The position numbers and the translations under genes are program-made. From Myxococcus dinghuensis (GTDB lineage Bacteria; Myxococcota; Myxococcia; Myxococcales; Myxococcaceae): a stretch of DNA of 64,000 nt. Shown here in pieces: positions 1 to 9,004 of the stretch (position 1 is the stretch's first letter; each line of letters opens with the position of its first letter). Location: NCBI RefSeq assembly GCF_024198235.1, contig NZ_JAKCFB010000008.1, positions 62,001 through 126,000 on the forward strand. Direction: 5' to 3'. The notes beneath the pieces were generated by a model. That model was given only the letters and a program-made list of their open reading frames with translations. It did no database searches and was not told the DNA's origin.

Positions 1-246
1 AGCCTCATCCTCGAGCTGGCGCGCCAGACGTCGCACGCGGTGCGCAGCATCTCCCTGGCCACGCAGCAGCAGCAGACGGGCACCGACCAGTTGGCGGCGG
101 CCATGGGGGACATCCTGCGCGTCACGGAGCAGAACTCGGCGGCGACCAAGCAGATGGCGGTGGCCAACGCGGACCTGTCCACGCTGTCCAGGGACCTGAA
201 GCGCGCGGTCGAGCGGTTCCACGTCGTCTCGGGAGAGGAGGCGTGA
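1..246 (+). CDS. mcp3A: Methyl-accepting chemotaxis protein, C-terminal end only (Mcp3A-like)
   Basis: This is the 3' end of a receptor gene cut by the window edge; the frame is open from base 1 and stops at 244-246. The 81 visible residues form the distal part of the cytoplasmic signalling coiled coil (Gln-rich stretch ATQQQQTGTDQLA, then the closing helix ending ERFHVVSGEEA). No CheR-docking pentapeptide of the NWETF type is present at the C-terminus. The end is nearly identical to the next receptor: bases about 28-93 match 1838-1903 almost base for base, so the two genes are tandem duplicates. Only 4 bases separate it from the next gene, so it belongs to the same operon. The name rests on resemblance of the operon to Che3 of Myxococcus xanthus, which has two adjacent receptors. 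Confidence 0.85.
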   Translation, partial: SLILELARQTSHAVRSISLATQQQQTGTDQLAAAMGDILRVTEQNSAATKQMAVANADLSTLSRDLKRAVERFHVVSGEEA

Positions 247-250
247 GGGG

Positions 251-2068
251 ATGAGCGCACGACATGGCCCGCGGCGGGCCTCCTTCAGCCGGCACGTGAT
301 GTGGCCGGTGCCCCTGGCGAACCTGGTGGGCGCGGCGCTGGGGCTGCACTACGCGCGGCTCACCCTGGCGGAGGCCCTGTCGGTCGAGGGGCGGATGCGG
401 GTGCTCCTCCAGATGGGCGGCCTCCTGTGTGGCCTGGCCATGGTGCTGGGCGCGGCGGCGGCGCTGAGCCGGCTGCGGACGCTGCGAGGGCTGGAGCGCG
501 GGGACGTGCGGCCCACGCCGGAGGCGCTGAAGGCGGCGGTGGCGGAGGTGACGCGGGCGCCGGACGAGGCCTTCCTCGGGTCGCTGGGGCTGTGGCTCCT
601 GACGACCGTGTCGCTGGGCGCCGCCATGTGGGGGATGGCGGGCAGGGACATGGAGGTGTCGCGGCGCATCGCGGGGCTGGGGCTCCTGTTCGGTCCGCTC
701 ACGGCGCTCCTGGTGCACTGCCTCGTCATCCTGCGCTCGCGCAAGGTGGTGTTGTGGCTGGGGGAGCTGGGGATGACGCACGCTCAGCTCATCGAGGCGA
801 TGCCTCGGCGGGTGGAGATTCGCGCGCGGCTGGTGGCCTTCGCGTTCATCTCCGTGGTGACGCCGGCGGTGCTCTCCGCGCAGCTGTCGTCCGCGCTGGC
901 GGAGGAGGCGCTGGGGCAGTTGGTGTCCCGTGGCACGCCGAGCCTGGAGCTGGCGGCGACGTTGCGGCTGGAGGCGCTCGCGTCGGGCGGGCCGCTGGTG
1001 TTGCTCGTCTTCGGGCTGTCGCTGACCACCGCGTACCTGGGGGGCACGCTGCTGGGGCGCCCTCTGCGCGAGCTGTCCGGGGAGGCCCGGCGCATCGCGG
1101 AGGGCGACCTGGCGAGTCCGCGCGTGGTGCCGGCGGAGGATGAAATCTGGGACGTGTCCGCCGCCTTCACGACCATGCGCGCGCACCTGGCGGACGTGAT
1201 GTCGCAGTTGCAGCGCGCCGGCGCGCAGATCTCCGCCACCACCGAGGAGATCCTCACGACGTCCAGTCGCTACGAGGCGGGCGCGGCGGAGCAGGCCAGC
1301 TCGCTGGACCAGACGAGCGCGACGACGGAGGAGCTGGCGCGCTCGGCGCGGCAGATCGCCGAGAACGCGGGCTCGGTGGCGCAGATCGCCCAGCGGACGC
1401 TGGGGGCCGCGCAGCAGGGCCAGCGCTCGGCGGAGGCGTTCCTGGGGTCCATGGAGCGCATGCGCCAGGACAACGGGGCCATCGCCTCCGCGGTGGTGCG
1501 GCTCAACAAGCGCGTCCAGCAGATCGGCAAGATCGTCGAGTTCATCAACGGCGTGGCCGACAAGTCGGACCTGCTGGCGCTCAACGCGGAGCTGGAGGGG
1601 ACGAAGGCCGCGGAGGTGGGGCGGGGCTTCTCGCTGGTGGCCGCGGAGATGCGGCGGCTGGCGGAGAACGTGCTGGAGTCGACGAAGGAGATCGAGGGCC
1701 TCATCGAGGAGGTGCGCGAGGCGTCCGCCGCCGCCGTGTCCGCGACGGAGGGGGGCGTGCGCGCGGTGGAGACGGGCACGACGCTCGCGCAGCAGGTGTC
1801 GGACTCGCTGCGGCAGATCACCAAGCTCGCGGGCAAGACGTCGGACGCGGTGCGCAGCATCTCCCTGGCCACGCAGCAGCAACAGACGGGAACCGACCAG
1901 CTCGCGGAGACGATGGCGGACATCCTGAAGATCACCCAGCAGAGCCTCAACTCCACCAAGCAGGTCAGCACCGCGAACACGGACCTGCTCGTGCTGGCGA
2001 GGGACCTGCGGGAGGTGGTGGAGCGGTTCCAGATCGGCCAGGAGCCGCTGAGGGAGGAGGGCGGGTGA
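251..2068 (+). CDS. mcp3B: Methyl-accepting chemotaxis protein with a membrane-only sensor region (Mcp3B-like)
   Basis: 605 residues. The N-terminal 265 residues hold about six hydrophobic segments (near 17-33, 52-74, 110-130, 139-160, 190-212, 240-262) with short loops. There is no room for a periplasmic ligand-binding domain, so sensing is likely within the membrane. A HAMP domain follows (about 262-315), then a long methyl-accepting coiled coil. The hairpin tip is near 430-470, with DLLALNAELEGTKAAEVGRGF matching the conserved receptor tip that binds CheA and CheW. The start ATG lies 4 bases after the previous stop and directly behind a GAGGGG ribosome-binding sequence. The stop overlaps the cheA start by 4 bases. 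Receptor function is certain; the Che3 name is an inference from operon order. Confidence 0.93.
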   Translation: MSARHGPRRASFSRHVMWPVPLANLVGAALGLHYARLTLAEALSVEGRMRVLLQMGGLLCGLAMVLGAAAALSRLRTLRGLERGDVRPTPEALKAAVAEVTRAPDEAFLGSLGLWLLTTVSLGAAMWGMAGRDMEVSRRIAGLGLLFGPLTALLVHCLVILRSRKVVLWLGELGMTHAQLIEAMPRRVEIRARLVAFAFISVVTPAVLSAQLSSALAEEALGQLVSRGTPSLELAATLRLEALASGGPLVLLVFGLSLTTAYLGGTLLGRPLRELSGEARRIAEGDLASPRVVPAEDEIWDVSAAFTTMRAHLADVMSQLQRAGAQISATTEEILTTSSRYEAGAAEQASSLDQTSATTEELARSARQIAENAGSVAQIAQRTLGAAQQGQRSAEAFLGSMERMRQDNGAIASAVVRLNKRVQQIGKIVEFINGVADKSDLLALNAELEGTKAAEVGRGFSLVAAEMRRLAENVLESTKEIEGLIEEVREASAAAVSATEGGVRAVETGTTLAQQVSDSLRQITKLAGKTSDAVRSISLATQQQQTGTDQLAETMADILKITQQSLNSTKQVSTANTDLLVLARDLREVVERFQIGQEPLREEGG

Positions 2069-5000
2069 ACCCGAGCGAGCGCCTCCTCAGGCAGTTCCGG
2101 GACCTGGTGACGGTGCGTTTGGAGCGCATCAACCGGGCGCTGATGGAGCTGGAGGTGGGCGCCAACGTGGAGGCCGGGCGCGGCGCGCTGCGGGAGCTGC
2201 ACGGGCTCAAGGGCGAGGCCCGGATGATGGGCTTCGACGACATCAACGCGCTCGTGCACGAGATGGAGGAGCTCGTTCGCTGCGCGGAGCCTCGGCGCTA
2301 CTCGCTGTCGGCGGACTCCACCGACGCGCTGTTGAGCGCCGCCGACGCGGTGCTCGTCCTCTCGGTCGCGGCTCCTGCTCCGCGCTCCTCGTCCGAGGTG
2401 ACTCGCCTCGTGGATTGGCTCCAGGCATGTATCCGCACCGAGACCGAGGACACACCCGCCATGGCCGAGGGCGATGCGGTCCGGGTCTCCGTTCAAGAGG
2501 CGGCCCGGGCCATCGCTTCGGCCCGTGTGGGCGAGACGCTGTCCCCCGTGGTCGCATCGGCGGACGGACGCGGCGGGGCCGGGAGCCCGGGGGAGAGCGC
2601 CCACGGGAGCGAGGATGTGTCGTCAGGCGGCGGACGCGGTGGGAACGCCTCCCCGCGTGTCGAAGGGACTCCGGAGCGTCCGGGAAGTGACGTGTCGTCG
2701 CGTGGCACCGACCGTGTGGAGGTCGGCGCCGATGGTGCCTCCGTGCCCCGTGGTTCCGATGCGACTCATGCACGCGTGGGACGTGACTTGTCCCCTCGTG
2801 GCGTCGAGGGCGCGCAGTCACGTGTGACGGGAGACACCGCTCCGTCGTCTGAGGCTGAAGGTGGCCGTGTCACGTCTCCAGGTGGGGCCCTCGGTGAGGG
2901 CTCTCGTGGTGTCGCCGGCGTTGGCGCATCTGGGGAGAGTCCACGTGGCGTATCCGGCGTCGTCGGGGCATCTGGCGAGAGTCCACGTGGCGTATCCGGC
3001 GTCGTCGGGTCATCCGGCGAGAGTCCACGTGGCGTATCCGGCGTCGTCGGGGCATCTGGCGAGAGCCTTCGTGGCGTATCCAGCGTCGGGGCATCTGGCG
3101 AGGGCGCGCGTGGTGTATCCGGCATCGGGTCATCCGGTGAGAGCCCACGAGGCGTATCCAGCGGTGGGTCATCCGGTGAGAGCCCACGTGGCGTATCCGG
3201 CGTCGGGTCCTCCGGAGAGGGGCCGCGTACAGCCGGCGTCGGGGTGTCCTCCGTGGAACTGGGGCAGGGCGCCCGTTCGTCCGGTTCCTCCGGGGGCTCG
3301 GGGGGCCTGGGCGCAGGTGGCCCTTTGCCGGGGGCGCCTCGGATGGGCTCTCCGCTCATCGCTCCCGCACGGGCGACGAATCCGGGCGCATCTCGCGTGG
3401 AGTCGACCACGACCGCGGATGTCCGAGGCGAGCAAGTCCCAGCGGGCCGTACGACGTCTCCGTCGACGGCCAGTCCTCGCGGCTGGCCCTCCGCTCCACG
3501 CGCGGAGACCTCCAACGCAGTCGCCTCCTCGACGGAAGGCGGCCCGGCGCGGGGCCAGGGCTCCGCTACTCAGGGGGCCTCGGCGGGGACGACGGTGTCG
3601 CGCCAGCCCGAGACGCGCATGGACACGGCGGTGCGCATCGGCGTGGCCAGCCTGGACGTGTTGACCAGCGCGGCGACCAACCTCGCGCAGGTGGCGCGCC
3701 GTCGCGAGCGGGCCAATGCCCGGCGTCTCGCATTGGCGCGGGAGCTGGGACAACTGGCCCGGGAGGCGGAGGACCTGGGGCCCGCGGCCGCGTCGCTGGT
3801 GGCCCGGCTCGGCACCGCCAAGGAGCTGGCCGCCGCGCTGCACCGCGAGTCCAAGCTCCTCTCGAACGAGGAGCTTCGCGACCTGGGCATGGTGATGGAG
3901 GAGGTCCAGGGGCTGCGCATGCTCCCGCTCTCCGTCCTCTTCGAACCCTATCCACGCATGGTGCGCGACCTGTCCCGCGCCCTCGGCAAGGAGGTGGAGC
4001 TGGTCATCGACGGCGAGGACACCCGGGCCGACCGCGCGGTGGTGGAGGCGCTGCGCGAGCCGCTCATGCACCTGGTGCGCAACGCGCTCGACCACGGCCT
4101 GGAGACGCGGGTCGACCGGGTCAGTTCGGGCAAGCACCCCCGCGGCTGCCTCACGTTGCGCGCGGCCCGGGAGGGCAGCCGCATCATCCTCCGCGTCGAG
4201 GACGACGGCATGGGCATGGACCCGGCCGCGCTGCGGCGCATCGCCGTGCGCAAGGGCTTCCTGGACGAGAGCGCGGCCAACGCCCTGTCGGACGCCGCCT
4301 CCCGCGAGCTCATCTTCCAGGCCGGCTTCACCTCCCGCGAGGTGGCGACGGACCTGTCCGGCCGCGGCGTGGGCCTGGACGCCGTGCGCGCCTCCATCCA
4401 GGGCCTGGGCGGCGACGTCGGCGTGGAGTCCGCGCCGGGCTGGGGCACCATCTTCGAGCTGCGCGTGCCCGTGTCCCTGACGGTGGCGCCGCTGCTCTTC
4501 ATCCAGGTGGGGACGGAGACGCTCGCCCTGAGCGCGACGCATGTCTCCCGGGCGCTGAAGGTGGAGCCCCTGCACCTGTGCGAGGTGGCGGGGCGTCCCG
4601 CGCTGCTCGTGGAGGGTCGGGTGCTACCGCTGGCGTCGCTCGGCACGTTGCTGGGGTTGGTGCCGGAGCGACCGGTGGAGGAGGGGGAGCTGGTCCTGGT
4701 GGTCCGCAGCCAGGGTGGCGCCGCGGCGCTGGTGGTGGACCGGGTCCTCGAGGAGCGCGTCCAGGCCATCCTCCCCCTGCGGGGGCTGGTCGCCCGGTTC
4801 AGCCACCTCACCGGCGCCACGTCCCTGGCGGATGGGCGGCTGGCCATGGTCCTGTCCGCCGCCTACCTCACCGCCAGCGCCCATGGGACGAGCGCGGTGC
4901 GGCTGCCCCGGTCAGCCACCCCGGACGTCGAGGCCCGGCGGCGGCGCATCCTCGTGGTGGACGACTCCCCCCTCACCCGGGAGCTCATCTCCAACCTCCT

Positions 5001-5304
5001 GGAGGCGGTGGGGTACGACACCGTCATGGCGGCGGATGGCGCGGAGGCGCTGGACGTGCTGGCCGCCGCGCCGGTGGACCTGGTGGTGACGGACCTGGAG
5101 ATGCCCGGGATGGATGGCCTGGAGCTGACGCGGCACCTCAAGGGGCACCCCGTCCGCTCCCGACTGCCCGTCGTCATCCTCACCACCCGTGGTGGGGAGG
5201 AGGACCGGCGGCGTGGGCTGGCCGCGGGGGCGGACGGCTACATCACCAAGGGCGATCTGGTCCGCCAGGACCTGGTGGATGTGGTGGGCCGGCTGTTGGG
5301 TTGA
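2065..5304 (+). CDS. cheA3: Hybrid chemotaxis histidine kinase CheA with C-terminal receiver (CheA3-like)
   Basis: 1079 residues, GTG start overlapping the receptor stop (GTGA). Domains in order: HPt domain (about 1-100) with phospho-accepting His46 in [11 protein letters not shown]; a Gly/Ser/Pro-rich linker of about 400 residues (100-510) with tandem repeats; dimerisation helices and HATPase domain (about 515-800) with N-box [10 protein letters not shown]1 DDGMGMD and G2 GRGVGLD; a CheW-like domain (about 800-945); and a response-regulator receiver (about 955-1079) with VVDD and phospho-Asp in [12 protein letters not shown]. Fusion of CheA to CheY is known for M. xanthus FrzE and CheA3. In M. 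xanthus CheA3 has been reported to control phosphorylation of CrdA, a developmental regulator; I recall the genes crdA, crdB and cheW3 and would expect them just upstream of this window. Downstream come cheB and cheR. Confidence 0.92.
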   Translation: MNPSERLLRQFRDLVTVRLERINRALMELEVGANVEAGRGALRELHGLKGEARMMGFDDINALVHEMEELVRCAEPRRYSLSADSTDALLSAADAVLVLSVAAPAPRSSSEVTRLVDWLQACIRTETEDTPAMAEGDAVRVSVQEAARAIASARVGETLSPVVASADGRGGAGSPGESAHGSEDVSSGGGRGGNASPRVEGTPERPGSDVSSRGTDRVEVGADGASVPRGSDATHARVGRDLSPRGVEGAQSRVTGDTAPSSEAEGGRVTSPGGALGEGSRGVAGVGASGESPRGVSGVVGASGESPRGVSGVVGSSGESPRGVSGVVGASGESLRGVSSVGASGEGARGVSGIGSSGESPRGVSSGGSSGESPRGVSGVGSSGEGPRTAGVGVSSVELGQGARSSGSSGGSGGLGAGGPLPGAPRMGSPLIAPARATNPGASRVESTTTADVRGEQVPAGRTTSPSTASPRGWPSAPRAETSNAVASSTEGGPARGQGSATQGASAGTTVSRQPETRMDTAVRIGVASLDVLTSAATNLAQVARRRERANARRLALARELGQLAREAEDLGPAAASLVARLGTAKELAAALHRESKLLSNEELRDLGMVMEEVQGLRMLPLSVLFEPYPRMVRDLSRALGKEVELVIDGEDTRADRAVVEALREPLMHLVRNALDHGLETRVDRVSSGKHPRGCLTLRAAREGSRIILRVEDDGMGMDPAALRRIAVRKGFLDESAANALSDAASRELIFQAGFTSREVATDLSGRGVGLDAVRASIQGLGGDVGVESAPGWGTIFELRVPVSLTVAPLLFIQVGTETLALSATHVSRALKVEPLHLCEVAGRPALLVEGRVLPLASLGTLLGLVPERPVEEGELVLVVRSQGGAAALVVDRVLEERVQAILPLRGLVARFSHLTGATSLADGRLAMVLSAAYLTASAHGTSAVRLPRSATPDVEARRRRILVVDDSPLTRELISNLLEAVGYDTVMAADGAEALDVLAAAPVDLVVTDLEMPGMDGLELTRHLKGHPVRSRLPVVILTTRGGEEDRRRGLAAGADGYITKGDLVRQDLVDVVGRLLG
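2893..3252 (+). repeat. Nine tandem 39-42 bp units inside the CheA linker
   Basis: In-frame tandem units encode variants of [14 protein letters not shown]: nine copies of 13 or 14 residues, 120 residues in all. Units differ by 3 bp (one Val dropped) but stay in frame. They lie in the linker between the HPt and kinase domains. The region is low-complexity, Ser/Gly-rich and hydrophilic, and probably acts as a flexible tether. Slippage would change its length between strains. Confidence 0.9.
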
Positions 5305-5386
5305 GCCAAATCGCCTCAAACCCCTGTCGGGACGGGTCCCCGCATTGGCTATACTCCACACCTCGCGTACGGGGTATGGACAGGGC

Positions 5387-6442
5387 ATGGGCAAGAAAGT
5401 GTCGGTGCTGGTGGTCGATGACTCACTCATCTGCCGACAGCTCATCTGCGAGGCGCTGAGCAAGGACCCCGACATCGAGGTCGTGGGGACGTGCGCGGAC
5501 GGCAAGCAGGCCGTGGAGATGACCAAGGAGCTGCGCCCCCACGTCATCACGATGGACGTGGACATGCCGGTGATGGACGGGCTCACCGCCACCGAGCACA
5601 TCATGGCGGAGTGTCCCACGCCCATCCTGGTGCTGACGGCGGATCCCCGCTCCCAGGCGCCGGAGCTGACGTACCGGGCGCTGGAGCTGGGGGCGCTCGC
5701 GCTGCAGATCAAGCCCGCAATCGATGCCGGTCCGGAGGCCTGGAACCTGGTGCGGGAGATCCGGCTGCTGTCGTCGGTGCGGGTCATCCGTCACCTGCGC
5801 CGGCCCCAGAAGGGCATCACCCCGCCGCGCGTGACGACGTCCGTGCTGCCCGCCGTGTCCATGGGCGTGGTGGTGGTGGCCGCCAGCACCGGCGGTCCCC
5901 AGGTGCTGTACCGGATGCTGTCGGAGCTGCCCGCGGACTTCCCCGCGCCCATCGTCATCGTCCAGCACATCAACGCGGCCTTCGCGGAGTCGCTGGCCGG
6001 GTGGTTGGCCAACGCCAGCCGGCTGAAGGTGCGGCTGGCGCAGGACGGCGAGCCGCTGATGCCGGGGCACGTGCTCATCGCTCCGCCGGGGATGCACACC
6101 GTCATCCCGTTCCGCGGGCGCGTGGGGCTCAAGCAGGGCGTGGAGCGTGACGGGCACATGCCGTCGGGCACGACGCTGCTGGAGAGCGCGGCCCGCACGT
6201 ATGGCCGCCGCGCGGTGGGCCTGGTGCTCACGGGCATGGGGGCGGATGGCGCGGACGGTCTGCTGGCGATCCGACAGGCCGGAGGCCTGACGATGGCGCA
6301 GAACGAGGAGTCCTGCGTGGTGTTCGGCATGCCGGGCGCGGCGGTGGAGCGCAAGGCGGTGGACCACCTCATCCACGGCGATGAAGTCGCGTCCTCGCTG
6401 GCGCGACTGGCCCGGGGTGAATCTCTCGCAGTGGGGCGGTGA
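5387..6442 (+). CDS. cheB3: Chemotaxis response regulator / protein-glutamate methylesterase CheB
   Basis: 351 residues. The N-terminal receiver domain has DD11-12 and phospho-Asp57 (ITMDVDMP); a linker of about 25 residues follows. The C-terminal CheB methylesterase domain has the catalytic triad Ser167 (AASTGGPQ), His194 (IVQHINAAF) and Asp287 (LTGMGADG). It removes methyl groups from receptor glutamates when phosphorylated by CheA. The ATG at 5387 is chosen because the receiver fold begins at once ([11 protein letters not shown]). The longer open frame upstream lies inside the cheA end and does not resemble a receiver. The gap to cheA is 82 bases, wide enough for a local ribosome-binding site. 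Confidence 0.95.
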   Translation: MGKKVSVLVVDDSLICRQLICEALSKDPDIEVVGTCADGKQAVEMTKELRPHVITMDVDMPVMDGLTATEHIMAECPTPILVLTADPRSQAPELTYRALELGALALQIKPAIDAGPEAWNLVREIRLLSSVRVIRHLRRPQKGITPPRVTTSVLPAVSMGVVVVAASTGGPQVLYRMLSELPADFPAPIVIVQHINAAFAESLAGWLANASRLKVRLAQDGEPLMPGHVLIAPPGMHTVIPFRGRVGLKQGVERDGHMPSGTTLLESAARTYGRRAVGLVLTGMGADGADGLLAIRQAGGLTMAQNEESCVVFGMPGAAVERKAVDHLIHGDEVASSLARLARGESLAVGR

Positions 6443-6449
6443 ACCGAGC

Positions 6450-8072
6450 GTGCGTGGCCCGGGCGCCCAATGGGGCTACGTGCGGGCGTTCCTCACGTCG
6501 CGTACGGGTATGGCGCTCAGCGGGCCGCAGCTCCGGCGGCTGGATGATCGGCTGACGGAGCGCTGTCGCGGGATGACGCCGCACCAGTACCTGGCCCTGC
6601 TCCGCTCTCCCTCGGGCGCCGCGGAGCTGGAGGCGCTCATCTCCGCGGTGGTGGTGAACAAGACGGACCTGTTCCGGGACGAGGTGCAGCTGACGGCCTT
6701 CCGGGACCAGGTGCTCCCGCCGTTGATGGACCGGGTGGGGCGCCGCCCGCTGCGCATCTGGAGCGCGGGCTGCTCCACCGGCGAGGAGGTGGCCACGCTG
6801 CTGATGTTGCTGGCGGAGGCGGGCGCGGACCCGGCGAGCACGGTGCTGGGGACGGACATCTCCGAGGCGGCGCTGCGCAAGGCGCGCTCGCTGGCGTTCT
6901 CCCCCGAGCAGGCCCGCCGCGTGCCCGCGGGCTCGCGGGAGCGCTACTTCGCGCCCCTGGGCTCGCGGTTGACGCTGGTGATGCCCCTGCGCGCGCGCGC
7001 CAGCTTCCAGGTGCACAACCTCATGGACGCGCCGTATCCCATGGCGACGGGCGGGGAGGGGTTCGACGTCATCTTCTGTCGCAACGTGCTCATCTACTTC
7101 ACGCAGGAGGCCTTCTTGCGGACGGTGGCCTCCCTCGCGGAGAGCCTCGTTCCAGGCGGCCTGCTGGTGCTGTCCGCGTCGGAGCCCCTGCTCCAGGTCC
7201 CGGCGACCCTGCGCGTCTTCCGCACGGAGACGGCGTTCTTCTATCAGCGCGTCGACGTCAGCCCGGAGCCGGACCTCGCGGTGACCTCCGGGGCGGTCCG
7301 CGCGCCGCCGGCGCGACAGTCCGGCCGGTTCGCCACGGTCGTGACGCCGTCGACGCCCGCCCCGCGGGAGCCCGTCCAGGGGACGGCGGGGGTGACCTCG
7401 CCTTCCACCTCCTCGCGTGAGTCCAGCCGGTTCTCCGTGGTGGGGACACCAGGCCCCGTCGAGACGGTGTCTCCCTCCGGCTCCTCGCGCGAGTCCGGCC
7501 GGTTCGCGGCGTTGGTGGCACCGAGTCCCCCAGGGGCGAGGGCTCCGTCGGGGCAGGTCGGTCGCCCTGGCGCGCCGACACCGTCGAGTGCGACACCGGC
7601 GCCCGCGCTCGGGGGGGAGGCGCCTGGGCGCGTCCCCCCGGAGGGCACCCCGAGCACGGAAGGGGCTTCACCGTCCGTACCCGTGCGTGAGTCCGGGCGG
7701 TTCGTGGCCGTGGATGTCTCTCGAGTGAGCGCTTCCGAGGGGACGGAGCCTGCCGCCTTCGCGGAGGCCGACCTGCTCTTCGCCTGCGTCCTCGATGGCG
7801 CGGCCTCCGGGGTCTCCGACGCGGTGGCGGAGCGGGACCTGCGGCGCTGCCTGGCGCTGGACCCGGACCACGCGGCGGCGCGTTATCTGCTCGGACTGCT
7901 GCTGGAGCAGTGCCGCCGGCCCTTCGAGGCGGTGGTCGAGTACCGCCGGGGCCTCCAGTCCCTGGAGGCGGGGCGCGCACGCCCGGTGCCGTTCTTCCTC
8001 AACCCGGTGCGGCTGCGGGTGGCCTGTGCCCATGCCGCGGGACGCCTGGACGCCCTGGGAGGGGCCCGCTGA
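6450..8072 (+). CDS. cheR3: Chemotaxis methyltransferase CheR with repeat linker and TPR tail
   Basis: About 540 residues from a GTG at 6450, 8 bases after the cheB stop. A second in-frame GTG at 6480 is possible, so the start is uncertain. The N-terminal CheR all-alpha subdomain (about 1-75) is followed by the SAM-binding methyltransferase domain (about 80-275), with IWSAGCSTGEE, LGTDIS and FDVIFCRNVLIYF typical of CheR. Residues about 280-430 form a Ser/Thr/Pro-rich linker with four copies of a short R[EQ]S[GS]RF motif. The last ~100 residues (about 435-540) carry TPR-like helices (DLLFACVLDG, DHAAARYLLGLLLEQ). It methylates receptor glutamates. CheR-TPR fusions are known in other bacteria; the tail may tether it to receptors, which here lack the docking pentapeptide. 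Confidence 0.92.
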   Translation: MRGPGAQWGYVRAFLTSRTGMALSGPQLRRLDDRLTERCRGMTPHQYLALLRSPSGAAELEALISAVVVNKTDLFRDEVQLTAFRDQVLPPLMDRVGRRPLRIWSAGCSTGEEVATLLMLLAEAGADPASTVLGTDISEAALRKARSLAFSPEQARRVPAGSRERYFAPLGSRLTLVMPLRARASFQVHNLMDAPYPMATGGEGFDVIFCRNVLIYFTQEAFLRTVASLAESLVPGGLLVLSASEPLLQVPATLRVFRTETAFFYQRVDVSPEPDLAVTSGAVRAPPARQSGRFATVVTPSTPAPREPVQGTAGVTSPSTSSRESSRFSVVGTPGPVETVSPSGSSRESGRFAALVAPSPPGARAPSGQVGRPGAPTPSSATPAPALGGEAPGRVPPEGTPSTEGASPSVPVRESGRFVAVDVSRVSASEGTEPAAFAEADLLFACVLDGAASGVSDAVAERDLRRCLALDPDHAAARYLLGLLLEQCRRPFEAVVEYRRGLQSLEAGRARPVPFFLNPVRLRVACAHAAGRLDALGGAR

Positions 8073-8155
8073 GCGAGGGCAGGCGGGCGGCCGGCCCCCG
8101 GGGGCCCGCGAGAAGTCCGGACGCGGCGCCGAATTGGCCGTAAGATGCCCGACCC

Positions 8156-9004
8156 ATGCGAAGGCTCGCCCTGCTCGCCCTGTTCGTTCTCCCAGGGTGT
8201 TTCTATCCCGCTGACCGTGGCCGCGCCCTCGAGGCGAAGGTGGACCGGCTCGGCGCCGACTCCGCGCAGATGCAGGCGGAGTTGAAGGAGGCGCGCGAAC
8301 AGCTCGCCGCCACGTTGCCGAAGATCGACGAGAAGATCGGTCAGGTCACCAAGGCCCTCGACGGCCTGGATACCGCGTCGCGCCGCAAGGACGCGGACAT
8401 CGGCATCCAGTTCCAGAAGACGGTCGAGGACCTCGCCCAGCTCCGGGGCCAGGTGGAGACCTACCTCCACAAGATCACGGAGCTGGAGACGGCCCTCGGC
8501 GCGCAGGACCAGAAGCTCCTCGCGCTCCAGGGCACCGCCGCGGTGAAGGAGGCGGAGGCCAAGAAGAAGGCGGAGGCGCTCCAGCGTCCCGCCGACAAGG
8601 ACGACTTCCTCGCGCTGGCGCGGACCAAGGCCAAGGAGGGAGAGGTCCTCGTGGCCCGCCAGCTCTTCAACGAGTTCATGAAGAAGTGGCCGAAGGACGC
8701 GCTCGTGGGCGAGGCCTACTTCGGGCTGGGCGAGACGTACTTCGGCGAGTCCAAGTGGGCCGAGGCGGTCAGCGAGTACGGCAAGCTGGCGAAGGACTAC
8801 CCGAAGACGCCGTCCGCGCCGGACGCGTACCTGCGCCTGTCGGAGTGCTTCGCCCAGTTGAAGATGAAGGACGAGTCGCGCCTGGCGCTGGAGGAGCTGG
8901 TGGCGAGCTATCCCAAGTCCGCCGCCGCCAAGACGGCCAAGGAGCGCATCGCGGAGCTGGACAAGGCCAAGGCGCCTCCTCCCAAGAAGGGAGCCAAGAA
9001 ATGA
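8156..9004 (+). CDS. Tol-Pal associated lipoprotein of the YbgF/CpoB type (coiled coil plus TPR)
   Basis: 282 residues. The signal peptide ends in lipobox LPGC (Cys15), so it is a lipoprotein. A long Lys/Glu-rich coiled coil spans about 25-140. The C-terminal half has three TPR-like repeats with the CpoB/YbgF pattern (ARQLFNEFMKKWPKDALVGEAYFGLGETYF, shortened here in sense). E. coli CpoB links peptidoglycan synthesis to Tol-driven outer-membrane constriction. No tol or pal gene is in the window, so the role is inferred from domain order only. The tail is Lys-rich (PPPKKGAKK). Its stop overlaps the ATG of the next gene by 4 bases (ATGA), so the two are translationally coupled. Confidence 0.8.
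   Translation: MRRLALLALFVLPGCFYPADRGRALEAKVDRLGADSAQMQAELKEAREQLAATLPKIDEKIGQVTKALDGLDTASRRKDADIGIQFQKTVEDLAQLRGQVETYLHKITELETALGAQDQKLLALQGTAAVKEAEAKKKAEALQRPADKDDFLALARTKAKEGEVLVARQLFNEFMKKWPKDALVGEAYFGLGETYFGESKWAEAVSEYGKLAKDYPKTPSAPDAYLRLSECFAQLKMKDESRLALEELVASYPKSAAAKTAKERIAELDKAKAPPPKKGAKK

Noticed and set aside
2893..3252. CRISPR-like direct repeats
   Set aside because: Repeats are contiguous, of 39-42 bp, in frame with the cheA gene and without spacers.
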